Positions 31,932 to 44,369 of a stretch of DNA of 64,000 nucleotides are shown here, one piece after another. The translations under genes and the position numbers were made by a program. The notes below the pieces were generated by a model that ran no database searches, had not been told where the DNA came from, and saw only the letters and a program-made list of their open reading frames with translations. Source of the stretch: Dendrocalamus latiflorus. Its lineage: Eukaryota; Streptophyta; Magnoliopsida; Poales; Poaceae. The stretch lies in NCBI GenBank assembly GCA_017311315.1, contig CM029660.1, positions 12,821,430 through 12,885,429 on the forward strand. The letters run 5' to 3'. Within the stretch, counting starts at the first letter, position 1; the number at the start of each line of letters is the position of its first letter.

Positions 31932-33987
31932 TGTTAGACCATGTGGATGGCTGTAAATAAAGTGACGATGAATAATTGACATTGGATTGCTTTGGATTTT
32001 GTGTTTGTGAAAGTTTCAGTCGATTACAGTTGAAGGTTTCAAGTTCGAGTGGTTTTTGTTTCGTCCGAGTGGTTTTGCTCTACTCCGAGTGGTTTTAGTT
32101 GGCTCCGAGTGGTTTTGGTCGCCTTGAGTGGTTTTCTTGAGTTTGAGTGGTTTTGGTTTCGTCTGAGTGGTTTTGCTTTACTCCGAGTGGTTTTGGTCTA
32201 CTCCAAGTGCTTTCAGACAGGTCTGAGTGACATTAGGAGATTGGACGACATTCGAGTGCCATTAAAGTATCAGATGGTGCTTGAGTAACATTGGAGGTTC
32301 AGACAAGTTGAGTAACATTAGAGCATTGTATGGCATTCGAGTGGAACTGGAGCATGGATGGCTTTCCAGTAGTGATGGAGGATCGAACGGTGTTCAAGTG
32401 CCACCAAATGATCGGATGACTTCCGAGTGGCACAATGCATCAGACGATGTTCGAGTACCACCGAAAGATCAGACAACCTTCGAGCAGAGTGATCAAAGAT
32501 TCAAAACATGGATCGGTCAACGCTATAGATTTTTTTGTACGTGTGAAGCAACAGTGATCTGGTCAAATCTGTACGGTCGAAAGAACAGTACTCAGAGATA
32601 AATAGTGATTCAGCTAGTACTCGAAAGAGTACTGTAGCAGACCTCAGCTTTACAACCACGTCCAACTTCGACCATGATAGGTATTATGATCGGTTGTCAG
32701 AGACTTGTTGTATGTGATTGGTACTCGGTAATCGGTACTCGATGGTTCTGGTCAGTAGCGATGCTTGTTATGCTCGAGTGTTTTTGGCGGAGCAATAGTG
32801 TTTCCCAAGTACTTGTTGTTTTCGAGTACTCATTGAGCTAATGGTTGGAAGAAGTTGTCTAGAGCTGATTGTGGTAAGCAATGGAATGTGTGGTCGTGGT
32901 CGACTGGTTGATGGTCGTGGATGGTTTTGTTCTTGCTATGGATGGACAAGGGTGGTTTGAGTGTGTGTGTGTGCTGATGACAGTCAAGTTGTGAAGAACT
33001 TGTCTGGGAGAAAGTTTCTTTGGTCTTTGCATGTGCATTTGAGCGTGGAGATGATCATGGTCGGTGACGAGGAGGATCAGGACTAGGAAGGGGTAATCTA
33101 AGGTCCAGGCAGTCGAGATGTCACGTGAGGTGGTCGGACTCATGCTGGAGCAGGTGGAGATCGAAGGTGGATGTTGTGTGGAGGTGTGGAGATGGTTACG
33201 GCTGAGGTCCAAGCGGTCGAGATGTCACGCAAGGTGATCGGGCTGACGCTAGAGCACATGATGATGCGTGGAGAAGCTATAGAAGGTGCGGTCCTGGAGG
33301 CTTCGACACGGGAGATGGTGATGCATGATGGTGATACAGGAGGTGCGTCCTGGATGCTTTGTCACGTGGTGAGATTCGAGACGTTATGGAAGGTGTCCAT
33401 AACAAGAAGGTTTAGAGATATGGTAAAACCTATGTTAGGAAGGGTTTTGGGTCCCTTGATTTGAGAAAGAGATAGAGTTGTGTGTTTGTGTTTGAGGCAG
33501 ACACGGCTTGGACTTTAGCTTATAAAACTAGGGAGAGGATAAGAGCTAACATGTGGGTTTTTAGAGGGCTTTCATCAAGAAAGATTTTAAGGGTGCCGTG
33601 AGGGCACTTGTAACCACATCCATGACATAGAAATGATAGATCAAATCTATTCCAAGAAAAGTTTGCTGGCACCAGCGACGTGTTTTCTGAGCATCATTTT
33701 TCTTCTATCTCTGGCATGTACTCGTTCGAGCGGCTGAAGTCTTTGAGCGGAGGTAGATTACAACTACGTGCATCGGCGGTCGTAGCAAGTTGTCGTAGTG
33801 AGCGATCGAAGTGAGCGGTCGGTCGATTGAGGCGTTCATCAAGCATGTGCGAACGAACTAGCGTCTTGTGGTCATAATCTACATCCAATAATTTAGATTG
33901 TTTTTTTTCTAGTTTGGATTTTGTTTTAGGTGTCAAAAAGTGGAGGCAATTATTTACCTCCCTCTGATTGCGCCATACGATCCTATA
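31932..33987 (+). repeat. Sirevirus-like 3' LTR, 2.06 kb
   Basis: Starts TGTTAGACCATGTGG and ends near cgatcctata. It lacks the triplicated region and most of a 0.7-kb block of the 5' LTR. ORFs here (for example 32049-32288) repeat a phrase encoded by gagtggtttt and are not genes. Confidence 0.82.
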
Positions 33988-34026
33988 GTTGTGCTTTATT
34001 TTTTTGTAGGTACTCATGGATTTATA

Positions 34027-34287
34027 CTCCTCTATCCAAATTTCCGAGGTGTATTTCCTACTGTCACATGACCAAGGAGATAGCAAACATAGCTAGATTA
34101 CCCTTAATTATTATCTCTAAGCAGTATATTCAATGCATGCATATAGAGAATAGCAAATAAAGCTGCATATTTGTTAGGGGTATAAAGGGAATATCACACT
34201 AATTTTGCTTTGGAACATAAAATACATCCTATATTTATGAATAAGATCATTAAAAAAAATATGCTCTATAAACTTGGACGGAGGGGG
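34027..34287. mobile_element. Stowaway-like MITE, 261 bp
   Basis: Right end ...ttggacggagggggTA carries the grass Stowaway signature. The left end TActcctctatcc is its weaker inverted partner. TA duplications are at 34025-34026 and 34288-34289. It inserted 40 bp beyond the Sirevirus-like LTR. Confidence 0.6.
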
Positions 34288-34923
34288 TACTTATTACAAT
34301 GTAACTAAAGATATACACGAGATTCGTCATAATAATCAAACTAAAATATATTCGAGTAGAGATCTACCAAACGAGGGATCAAAGGACCAATTTTTTTATG
34401 GATGAAAAATTAGGACACTAATTTGAAAGATTTTATTTGGTGATTAAACACAAAAATCAGTCATTTAATTGATACTAGACAAATAAATTCTTGCTTGCTA
34501 AAACAAGTAATTCAGAAAAGAATTAGACAACATTCTTATTATATGCGTAGACAGGTATGATGTGCTTGTGGTCGTTGGAGATGGTTGGGAGGTTTTTTTT
34601 GCAACATCCCTAAAATCTGCTACCTTGTGGTGCCAACAAATTTGAGCACCATGGTTCCTTTTGTAGTAGAGTACACCCTGAGATGCTATTGTTGCCACTT
34701 TATCACCGATAGGGATGATGCATATCGTGTCGATGAGAGTGATAGCTAGGAAAATGAGAGATAACATGGAGAAGGATGAGGAAAAGAGAGATTTGATCGG
34801 TTTTGGGTTAGGGGTTGCGGGGAGGGGAAATAGGGGCGAGGCGACAGAAGGAGGGGGGGGGGGGGAGAGATGAGGAGTCGATGGACCTTTTGGTGCCATT
34901 ATTGCGTATATATAGGTAGTCGA
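34288..34923. other. Spacer without a recognised gene
   Basis: AT-rich with a poly-G run near 34852-34865. The reverse ORF 34498-34899 is Ser/Pro-rich at its start with a hydrophobic stretch, but has no recognised domain; I do not call it. Confidence 0.35.
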
Positions 34924-36156
34924 TGTAACATCCCAAATTCCAGGATATGCAAAAATGAGAAAAAAAATATTTTTTCAATGCATTTGTTTTTCTTGGCTCT
35001 TTATTGGAGTTTCTTTGGAAAATTTGTTTTCCCAAAAATAAAAAATGAGACCAAGTTGTAAAGACTAAAAAGATAATTAAAAGTTTGTACGAGAAAATTT
35101 ACTGTGGAAGTCATCTAAAAAACTCACAAATATAATCATGGCACTATAAATAAACATTTGAGTAATTTTTGAACATGACCTAAAAATTTAATTAAATTAA
35201 AAATCAACTTTATATGGGACAATAGACTTCCCAGAATTTTTGAGAATAATCCAGAGCAAATAAAATTCTGAAAATTTTACCCTATAATCTACTTTATCTC
35301 AGGAGCATTCAAAACAATTTTCATAATTTTTTGAGCTCATATGTTGTGTTTAACAATTACCCAAACCTCTTAGCTCAGCTCAGCTCAGCTCACCTCACTC
35401 CCTCTCACTACCGTGTGGGGCCCACTCATAGTATTCGTCTTCCACCTCCACGGGCCCATGCTAGCTCTACCATGGCATGCTGCCCTGGTTTCTGGTGCCA
35501 TGCCCACCATTTCTCTCTGTTGCTACCGACCCCATCCTACCAGTCGCTTCAACGCGACACATCTCTTCCCCTTGTCTTCTTTTGCACCTCACGTTCCACA
35601 ATGAGAAATTGAGCCACACCGTTTTGTGCGTTCGTGAGAACTCGCACTTTGCCCTCAGCCATTCCGTACCTACAAAGCCCCCCAACCGTGCCTTTGCTCT
35701 TTAGCTCGCCCCTAGGTCTCTTGTGTGCATTTCTTGAGCACCTTGCTCACTGAAATAGTGAGAAACTGAAGTCGTTCGTGATGTCGGTGAGCACGCCACC
35801 GTGTTCTAGCAACTTCGGTGAGTTCATCTCCTTCCCAACTGCATCACAATGCTCCTTACCTTTCCTTTAAGCACTCTTCTCTTTTGATTGATCTTTCGTG
35901 TAGTGAACCACTCAGGCTCGACTTTCTTCTTCACCTCTAGCCAGGACACCACCATAAGCCTTTCTCTCTCTATTGAGCCATACCTCAATTCCATTCACCC
36001 ATACCTCAGCATGCATGCAAGCAAGCTCATGTACACCGCTATCGCCGAGAGCCTCCTCTTCGTCGCCAACAGGGTCTCCGACGCCAACCTCCTTCTCTCC
36101 TTCTCAAGCGCTGCCCTCACCTCCCATGAGCTCCTCCTTCCTCGTAGAGTATGTGT

Positions 36157-37235
36157 AGTCGAAAAGAGAACTATAGTAGTCGAAGTCAAAAAGAGAACCG
36201 TAGCCATCGAAGTTAAAAAGGGAACCATAGAAGTCAAAGTCAAAAAGAGAACTATAGTAGTTGAAGTCAACAAGAGAACTATAGTAGTCGAAGTCGAAAA
36301 GAGAACCATAGCCGTCGGAGTCAAAAAGAGAACTATAGTAGTCAAAGTCCAAAAGAGAACCGTAGCAGTCGAAGTCAAAAAGAGAACCATAGGAGTCGAA
36401 GTCGAAAGGAGAACTATAGCAGTCAAAGTCGAAAGGAGAACCGTAGAAGTTGAAGTCGAAAGGAGAACCGTAGCAGTCCAAAAGAGAACCATAGCCATCG
36501 AAGTCAAAAAGAGAACCGTAGCTGTCGAAATCAAAAAGAGAACTATAGTAGTCAAAGTCAAGAAGAGAACCATAGCAGTTGAGAAGAGATCCGTAGCAGT
36601 CGAAGTTGAAAAGAGAAATATAGTGCTCAAAGTTGAGAAGAGAACCATAGCAGTCGAGAAGAGAACCATAGCCATCGAAATCAAAAAGAGAACTATAGTA
36701 TTCAAAGTTGAGAAGAGAACCATAGCAGTCGAGAAGAGAACCGTAGTAGTCGAAGTCAAAAAGAGAACTATAGTAGTTGAAGTTGAAAAGAGAACTATAA
36801 TAGTCGTAGTCGAAGTCAAAAAGAGAACCGTAGCCCTTGAAGTCAAAAAGAGAACCATAGGAGTCAAAGTCGAAAGGAGAGCTGTAGCAGTTGAACTGTA
36901 GCAGTTGAAGTCGAAAAGAGAACCATAGGAGTCAAAGTCGAAAGGAGAGCTGTAGCAGTCGAAGTTGAAAGGAGAATCGTAGCAATCGAAGTTGAAAGGA
37001 GAACCATAGCAGTCGAAGTCAAAAGGAGAACCGTAATAGTCAAAGTCGAAAAGAGAACTGTAGCAGTCAAAGTAGAAAAGAGAACCGTAGCTGTCGAAGT
37101 CAAAAAGAGAACTGTAGCCGTCGAAATCGAAAAGAGAATTGTAGTAGTCAAAGTCGAGAAGAGAACCATAGTAGTTGAAGTCAAAAAGAGAATTGTATAG
37201 TTGAAGTCAAAAAGAGAACCATAGCAGTCAAAGTC
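36157..37235. repeat. 27-bp minisatellite, about 40 units
   Basis: The unit is roughly gtagtcgaagtcaaaaagag plus aaccata or aactata. Some units are shortened by 6-9 bp. Because 27 is a multiple of 3 and the unit lacks stops in several frames, it is open on both strands, giving K-K-R-T-I-V-V-E-V repeats on plus and S-T-S-T-T-V-L-F-L or F-D-F-D-C-Y-G-S-L repeats on minus. Confidence 0.9.
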
Positions 37236-37410
37236 GTAAAGTGTACTGTAGTAGCTGAAGAGTGCTAGAAGTTGTAAAGAGCAATGTAGTAGCCGAAGAG
37301 TGTTAGAAGTCATAAAGAGCATTGCAACAGCCGAAGAGTGTTAGAACTCGTAAAGAGCACTGTAGTAGTCGAGGAGTGTTAGAAGTTGTAAAGAGCACTG
37401 TAGTAGTAAA
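37236..37410. repeat. 38-bp tandem repeat, about four units
   Basis: Units of the type tgtagtagccgaagagtgtt + agaagtcataaagagca follow directly on the 27-bp array and share its gtagtag word. Confidence 0.75.
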
Positions 37411-37660
37411 AAAAGACTATAGTAGCAGTCGAAAAAGAGTACGATATCAGGCAAAAAGAGACAATGCAAACCTAGCCAAAATTCAAACGCGTATAACTTT
37501 TGCATACGAACTCCAAATTTAGTGATCTTTGATTCTAATTTTTTCTAAAATCATGATCTTTCTAACTATAGAAAAATATTTAAGTTTTGTCTCTGTTTAA
37601 ATTTATTTGGCTCTTATTTGCATTTATCTATATTTTATCAATTAGACGATGCCACACCGG

Positions 37661-39311
37661 ACAACTTTGAGAACATGCCCGAAACATTCTTTGAATAGCA
37701 AGAGCAAGGAAAGTACCCCCTTTGACCATGTTAATTCAGGTATTTCAATTATTGTATATTGTTTGTGGAAATCTATTATGCATGCGTGTATATTCCGTTA
37801 AAATTGCTATACTATGGGAAAGGGTAGTTACGACCACTTGTGTGCATTACACCTCCTTGTAAATTTGGTATCCTCACTGTTGTAACCTTTAGAACATGGT
37901 TTAGACAATATCTAATGTCAAAATTGGTTAACTTACATTGGTATATGGTCTAGATGCTTAGCCATGCAATAGCTTTCAATAACTTTGATATTTTGGACAA
38001 GTTTGCACATGGATATGTGAGATTTCAAAATGTTGGACCAGAGAAGGAACCTCTGTTAGTTTGGTATAAAAAAAATGAAAAATGTAGCTTTTGGACATGG
38101 GTGAGTTTTATGATAAATGTCAAATGTGAGAGAGTATCTCACATGTAGATAGGGGGAGAATCTCGCCCAGGTCAATCAAGGACCGAATGCTATTGCCACA
38201 CATCTAAGTCACACTGTACAACCATATATGCTATATGGGCTTTGATTTTAGCTGATTAAGTTGTCTAGGTCTAGCTTTACTTTGTGGTAGGCACATATGT
38301 AGTGAGGGCATTCTAGGTAGGTTTCCTCGTAGGGTTCCCTTCACCAAGGTGTTAGGGCAAAAACTTAATAATATAATGGTGAATACCCACTTGGGGACGG
38401 ACCTAAGTGAGGGTTTTCGCTTAGGGGATGAATCTAAGTGAGAATTCGAACGCTTTCTTAGGGGATGGATCTAAGAAAGGTTCCATGTTTTTTGGGCTGG
38501 TTTAAGGTTAGGACTAGATGATCTAAAGGCTATACAATAATCACTTTCGTCACACGCCAAAAGAAGCGTGTAGTTGCCAATAGTAGAATTGATTATCTCA
38601 TATGAGTAAAATTGTACAACCTCTCAAGAGTGTTAAAAACTATTTAAATAGTCATGCTCACGATCATGAGCATGCTTGGATGCAACCATCATGGGTATAG
38701 TTTTCATTTTCAAAACTATTTCATTGAACATGATGGGGTGGCATGTACGTGTCTTCTGTGTGCCATGCCCATGGGTGGGAATTTTGCGATGTTCATAGCC
38801 GAGGAGGGCTGTGAATGGATGTGATTTACTATTATCAAAGTTATATAAATGTTATTTCATTACATATCAAATTCTCTTTACAATTTTGTTTGCAAATTAT
38901 TACTTATCGATATTGCTAATGAAATTTGCTTCATGCTAAAAATAACTTAGTATAGAGCCTCATCCTTTGCAAACCTTGCATATATATACAATTTTTTTAC
39001 TTCTATTTAAATTCCAAAAATGACATGTAAGTGATTACTTCCTATTATCATTCTTTCCTAATAGGTGTTTGGTTATTATTTGGGCTGCTTAACAGCAATT
39101 TCGGATTTGAATTAAGTTGGCAAAGCTTTGATAGTTGATCAAAGGGCTTTGTTGCTGTTGTATAATGTTTACTATGAGGTTGTGGCCAAGTGTTCTTATA
39201 TCAGATAGCATACGGCGCTGGTATATATACATGATGCAAGGTGCATGGCTATATCTATAAAAATATGAAGTTTCTCAACCTGTTGAAACATTGAAAATGG
39301 TGGACAACTAG
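37661..39311 (+). other. Gypsy leader/internal non-coding region
   Basis: Starts with the gagcaagg...tttgaccatgtt leader. It also holds repeated aggggatg(g/a)atctaag phrases near 38370-38490, typical of non-coding parts of these elements. No gag or pol domain is seen. The ORF 37954-38148 has no recognised motif. Confidence 0.4.
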
Positions 39312-39664
39312 TGTTGAGTATAGTGATTTGTATCCTATGGTACTAGGACTTAGAGAGGTATGCTATAAGGATTCCTACATGAATCCTAATTTGTTTAGGA
39401 TTCCTACTTTCATGTGGAAGAGGACTAGAAGAATTATATAAAGCCATGAAGTATGGCCATACCAAACCAAACAAGCCAAAAGGCAAGCAAGATAAACTCA
39501 TCTAAAGTAGAGGTATACGAGAGAATTAGATGCTCGGTTATTCTTTCATACTAAATTCTTGTATAAGGCAAGGATCTAGATCCTAAAATGTTTGAAATAG
39601 TTGTGAGAGAGACAATCCCTTATACTCTTTTGAGTCAACTTCATCAAATCTTTGTCTCTCGACA
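39312..39664 (+). repeat. Copia solo LTR
   Basis: Starts TGTTGAG and ends CTCGACA (7-bp inverted ends with one mismatch). It has a TATA-like ttatataaagcc (about 39436) and is 353 bp. No polypurine tract or primer site flanks it. No clean target duplication is visible, so the solo call is by structure only. Confidence 0.55.
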
Positions 39665-40015
39665 TGGTTGTTTGCCGTTGTTATGTGGGTTATTTAGATA
39701 TATACCACTGCTAAGTTGCCAGTTTTGAAATCTACCACTACAAAATTCTATTTTAAAAACATGCCATCTTAGAGTCACTCTTTTTAGAGAGATGTCACTG
39801 GCGTACATATTTCACATGTATTTGACTAAAATTCCCTTGTCTTCTACCTTTGCAACCCCCTTGTCTTCTTCTCATCTCCTTCTGCCTTCTCACCCATAGC
39901 AAGCCCTTACCAGCTCCCTCCTCCTCCACGGCCCACAATGCTATGAGCTCCAGTTCCTTTCTATGCGTGTTGGCTCCCTCACCTTCCTCTCCCACCTCAG
40001 TGCACCCTTAAGGCC
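39665..40015. other. Spacer without a recognised gene
   Basis: Pyrimidine-rich toward the right. The reverse ORF 39795-39995 lacks a motif. Confidence 0.3.
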
Positions 40016-40322
40016 TGTTGGCTTTGCCCTAGGAGAAAACTCACACATTGCACAAATAAACAGAGAGAACATGGAACAATTTGCCACGGCGCAACTATGC
40101 AGTCAAGTTTTCTGAATTTCACTATTTTCTTGCTTTTTTCTCCTCTTCTTTTTCTTACAAAATTGGTTACAAGCCTCCTTATTATATAGATTAATACTCT
40201 CCTACTAATATACGTATTTGTACTTGAAGTCGATCACGATTTCAACTTGAGTAAAACACCGAGACTGGCTCTACTGCATCTCAAACTTGATTTAAACTCT
40301 AGATCAAGATTATTTCTAGCAT
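40016..40322 (-). repeat. Copia 3' LTR, reverse orientation
   Basis: On the minus strand it starts TGCTAGAAATAATC after a purine-rich agattaggggaagaa (polypurine tract, about 40323-40337) and ends GCCAACA. About 307 bp. The internal region lies to the right. Confidence 0.55.
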
Positions 40323-41140
40323 TCTTCCCCTAATCTTGACTCAACATATTCCTAATTTAGTCTCAATGCATTATGAACTACCACTATGCCTCCATATGAA
40401 GCATTCTACATGCGAACTAAACACATAGTTACATGTAGAAACTCAACTCAATTGGTACGGGTCCATTCAGATGTAAAGACCCTAACTTGTTGAGGTAGTC
40501 AGTCTTAACTATGACTTACCCAACTCATACTCGACACATAACGGCGAATACATCTCTTCAATGTTCCAGACTCAACTCTACGTACTCAAGTTAGGAAAGC
40601 AAACACATCTACTCAATGTCCTGAACTCATATCAGCATCAGAGCAGTGTTGGTTCATCAGAGCCGAGTGCTTTAGTAAAAAGGGATTTCTCTATCTTCAG
40701 CTTGCAGCATTTTGAAGCAAAATACCCATAATTGTGACAATTATAGCACCTCACGTTTGCCTTATCAAACTTTTGATTTTGGCAGCCTCGGCCACTAGCA
40801 CTGGAAGTGATCTTGTCTTGATGCTTCGATGATTAGATTTCCCACTCAACTTGAGCCCTCATGTATATTTTCATCTTGATTGCCTAGGCTGCATAATTGC
40901 TTGATGTGAGCATCACATAATGCAGCGAGACAGTAGAACTCTCCTTCGCCATCACATTGGATGATGCCTCATCACTGATGACACCACTTCTCGGAGAACA
41001 TGACACAATCTTGGACACAAATAAGAACTCAGGCTTATAAAACTTCTGTTACAGACTTATAGAACCCACTTTTTCTTGTGCTGGTATCGAAGAACTTGTA
41101 GGCTCATTGTGCATCATGTCTTTGTTGTTTCGCTTGCTTA
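40323..41140 (-). pseudogene. Copia internal remnant with Gag zinc knuckle
   Basis: At about 40640-40830 the minus strand reads Q-N-Q-K-F-D-K-A-N-V-R-C-Y-N-C-H-N-Y-G-Y-F-A-S-K-C. This is a Gag knuckle of C-x2-C-x4-Y-x4-C form, the usual His being replaced by Tyr. The remainder is degenerate and no pol is seen. Confidence 0.55.
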
Positions 41141-41470
41141 GGGACCTAAAGCTTGGCTTTTATTGCTGTGTTGTGCTGGGAGTTTGACTCCACCTTGGAG
41201 ATGGACACCACACACACTCGGTTTTGGCTAGGAGAAGGACACCGAGGATAGCTCCTGTCCGTGTGGCGGCTACTGCCCTTGAAGATTTTTGTGGAAAACT
41301 TGTCATTTTCAGTAGCTTCACTCCATTTCTACCGCATATGGTCATTTTTAGTCATTGCATTCCTCTCGCAACCATTTTGAGTCCCTCTTTGCAAAATTCT
41401 CTTTCTTTGTCTAAAACCTCCTCCTATTTGCATTTTTGAAGACTTGTTAATGGGTTTATCAAGGGGGAGA

Positions 41471-43639
41471 TTAAAGGACCATATGAGAAGGTCTAGGATA
41501 ATGTTGTGATGAGCCATTGCAAATTTTGCAGAGTGGTTATTCAAATTTGCAAAAGATTGCATTCTATCTAGGTTGTTTGCTGGAATATTCAGGTTAAGCG
41601 GTCTGACCACCTTATATTGGGTGGTCTGACCGACAAATCAACCACGGTAGGTCGACCACGGTAGAACAACTACAACAGATCGACCACGGCAAATTGACCA
41701 CGGTAGAATGAGCACATATGGTCAGTAGCTATAGTGACTGGTCAATGGTCAGAAACTATAGTGCCTTTTCAATGGTCTGAAGCTACAGTGCCTGGTCGGT
41801 GATTGGTAGTTGTAGGCTTTGCGATCAATAGTTGTAGGCTTCAAGTGCTTCAATTCTTGTCTCCTTCAAGTACCTCGAGTACTCGTGTCAAACGGGCCAG
41901 TGGTTTGACCTACCTGTGCATGGCGGTTAGACCGATTTCTCTCGGTGGTCTGAGGTTGATTTTTGGAAAGCATGGAATTGAGTCATGGATTGAGTTGGGG
42001 TGTCTTGGGTCATTGCATTAAGGTTGCATGATGCATGTTTTGGCTAACGTGGGTCAAGTTGTGAAGAATTTGTTCCTAAAGATAATTTCTTTGTCTTTAG
42101 ATGTGTAGGGTCTCTTGGAGTCACCATGGTTGATGGTGAGGATCAGTGCTACGCTAAGGGAGGAGCCAAGGCCCAAAACGATCAAGGATGCCGGGTGAGA
42201 TGGTGAGCTCAAGCATGGCACGAGAAATGTGAGAAATATTGAAGGTGATTTCAAATGGTGGGTTTACACCATGTGATTTGGTCGGTCCAAGTAAGGCATG
42301 GTCCGGTGGAACAGAAGTGGGAGAGACTTGCTGACACATGGCAAGCCAATGGTGAACCTACACGTGGAAAGCATGGCGATTGCTTACATTGGAAGAAGAT
42401 GACCCAATCAAGAAAGGATATTTTGGTAGTTTGGCCAAAATACCGGAAACTACCTTACATCAAAATTGCAGCGCATGAGTGGCACTTAGGAGAACAGTTT
42501 AGATCAAGGTGGTGCTGGTTTGATCAATATGGATCAAGGCTAAGGAGTTAGCGGATTTGGCTTATGCTCTTTAAAAAGTGTGCATAAGTGAACATGTGTG
42601 AGTAAAACCCGTGTGCGTGTGGTTATTGGGTTTTCACTATTGTGCTAAGTGGATAGTATCCATTAAGGGCTAGGTGTGGCTAGTTAGCTCACCTATATAA
42701 ATAGATTGGGATAGAGACTTGTGTTAACCATCCAATCCACCTTTCATGTGCTCTCTTGTTTTAGGGTTAGGGTTTTGAGTGCATGGTATGCTCTCTGTCC
42801 TCTAAAGTGGAGTGACTATAAAACTTCCCTCCTCAAGTAACAATAGAATCAATCTTTGATGTTCTCCATGGCTATCTCTCTATTTGATTGATTTGCTCTT
42901 GTTTTGGTTGGTTTTTCCTCTCCCCTCACCCTTTTCTTGACCTTGCTATGCCAAGGACATGTAAGAGATGGAGACAACCTCTGAAAATCTATTTCTACCC
43001 ATCTAGGCACTTTGATAGCAAGTTTATCAAGAAGATCTGGTTTTGGTTGATTTGGCCTCAAAGTGTGATTTCTTGATCTTAGAGTTTTGACGTGACTTCA
43101 TTCATGCTCTTGCTTGCTGGGATATGTAGGAACATATCTAAAGCCATCTTGGCCATCATTGACCCACAAGCAAGTTGTATTCATCGATTTTGGTTTTGAT
43201 GCATTCTTCCTTTATACTTAAAAAGGTCTCATCTTTGGTTATGATTTTCATGATCGTTTATTGGAATAGGTTCATAATACCATAAATAAGATCTCTACAA
43301 AATTTCATGTTATTTGGATCTACAAATCAAAAGTTCGATCGATTTTAGTTTTTGAAACAATGCTGAATTTACTGTTCATTTGCTAATTTTTTGGTCAGAC
43401 TTGGGTGACCATGGCGGTCAAGCCACCCAGAGGTCAGCTGCCCCCTGTGAGAGAGGTTAGACCTCTGGTGTTGAAGATTTTATCGAGTTTTGATTTCTTG
43501 AGTCTTTTTGATCTGTGACTTTGGGAGAAGATTATATTCTATGTAACTTCCTAGTTATCTGAGAATACAACCTAGAATACTTAAGAAAAAAATTTTAATC
43601 AGCACCATTCACCCCTTTTGTTACCTTTTCGGTCCTACA
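41471..43639 (+). repeat. Sirevirus-like LTR, about 2.2 kb
   Basis: Preceded by a polypurine tract (aagggggaga, 41461-41470), starts near ttaaaggaccatatgag and ends ggtcctaca. The inside shares the style of the 23194 element: tatagtg/ggtcagtag words, ctttgcgatcaatagttgta, and a tataaata box at about 42696. No primer site follows 43639, so this is a 3' or solo LTR of a related family. ORFs within it are incidental. Confidence 0.6.
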
Positions 43640-43653
43640 AAGCTCAAGACAAG

Positions 43654-44060
43654 GCTAGAGAGCGCATATCGACTATGAAGAGGCCGAACATCGCTGTCTC
43701 CTATTAGAAAGATTTAGTACTTGAGAAGAGGCTCGACAGCGCTTAGTGGTCGGGGGAGGAACCAGAATGTTGTTGTTTCCCATTGAAGAAATGTGTGCTT
43801 GAGATGAGGCTCAAGATTGCTTGGTGGTTGGAGAGAGGCTGGAATGTCACCATCTCCCATTGAAAGAACTTAGCTCTTGAGACGACGCTCGATAGCGCTT
43901 GGCAGTTAAGGAGAGTCCAAAATGTCAGTGTCCCCTGTGGAAAACTTATAACTCAAGATGATGATCGAGAGTGCTTTAGATGTTGAGAATATCACTGTCT
44001 TCCATCCAAAAAATTTAACACTCGAGAAAAGGCTCGAGAACGCTTATGTATGCTTGCTTG
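43654..44060. repeat. About 78-bp degenerate tandem repeat, five units
   Basis: Units begin ggctcga(c/g)agcgctt and end cccattgaagaa...cttgaga. Copies are clearly related but diverged. No coding sense. Confidence 0.75.
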
Positions 44061-44089
44061 ATCCTAGAGGATGAGAAGAAGTCTACATT

Positions 44090-44260
44090 AGGTTAAGTCC
44101 ACTCGGTCCTGGAGGGTGAGTATGTGTTCAATCGGCCCTAGAGGATGAGTATCTACCCACTCAGTCATAGAGGGTGACTATCCATTCACTCGGCCTCGGA
44201 GGGTGAGTTTGTTATCACTCGGCTGTGAGAGCGAGGATGTGGCCACTCAACCCTGGAAGG
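44090..44260. repeat. About 33-bp degenerate tandem repeat, five units
   Basis: The phrase cactcggtcctggagggtga recurs with variants (tcaatcggccctagaggatg, cactcggcctcggagggtga). Confidence 0.75.
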
Positions 44261-44369
44261 CATGTCTTATGGAGCAAGGAGTGCTCAGCCAACCAAGGCG
44301 TGGCCTTCAGGTGGCAAGGTATGTGCCAGAATGCTAACTTGACATGATGAGGTAAATTAGTTGTGCTAG

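Larger units (their letters stand above)
23194..33987 (+). mobile_element. Sirevirus-like copia element, non-autonomous, pol deleted
   Basis: LTRs begin TGTTATAC/TGTTAGACC and end GATCCTACA/GATCCTATA (23194-27787 and 31932-33987). A tRNA-Met type primer site follows the first LTR. The 4.1-kb inside has two zinc-knuckle Gag segments and a small RNase H remnant but no protease, integrase or reverse transcriptase. The flanks tttgc and gttgt do not form a clean duplication. The LTRs are divergent and unequal in length, so the insertion is old. Same family as the element at 56590-61469. Confidence 0.82.
34924..37660 (+). mobile_element. Ty3-gypsy LTR region with internal minisatellites
   Basis: tgtaacatcccaaattcc at 34924 is the common start of a group of grass gypsy LTRs. 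It is followed by an AT-rich part with ataaa-type runs, a cagctcagctcagctc run, gtggggcccactcat (35416) and CT-rich early transcribed sequence. The end is marked by gagcaaggaaagtaccccct near 37690, the leader style also seen at 19590-19650. The ORF 35888-36901 (337 codons) is mostly a readout of the 27-bp repeat. The LTR 3' boundary is not certain. Confidence 0.6.

Noticed and set aside
35888..36901. 337-codon ORF of K-K-R-T-I-V-V-E-V repeats
   Set aside because: It is the 27-bp minisatellite in frame; the reverse strand is equally open, so length is no evidence for a gene.
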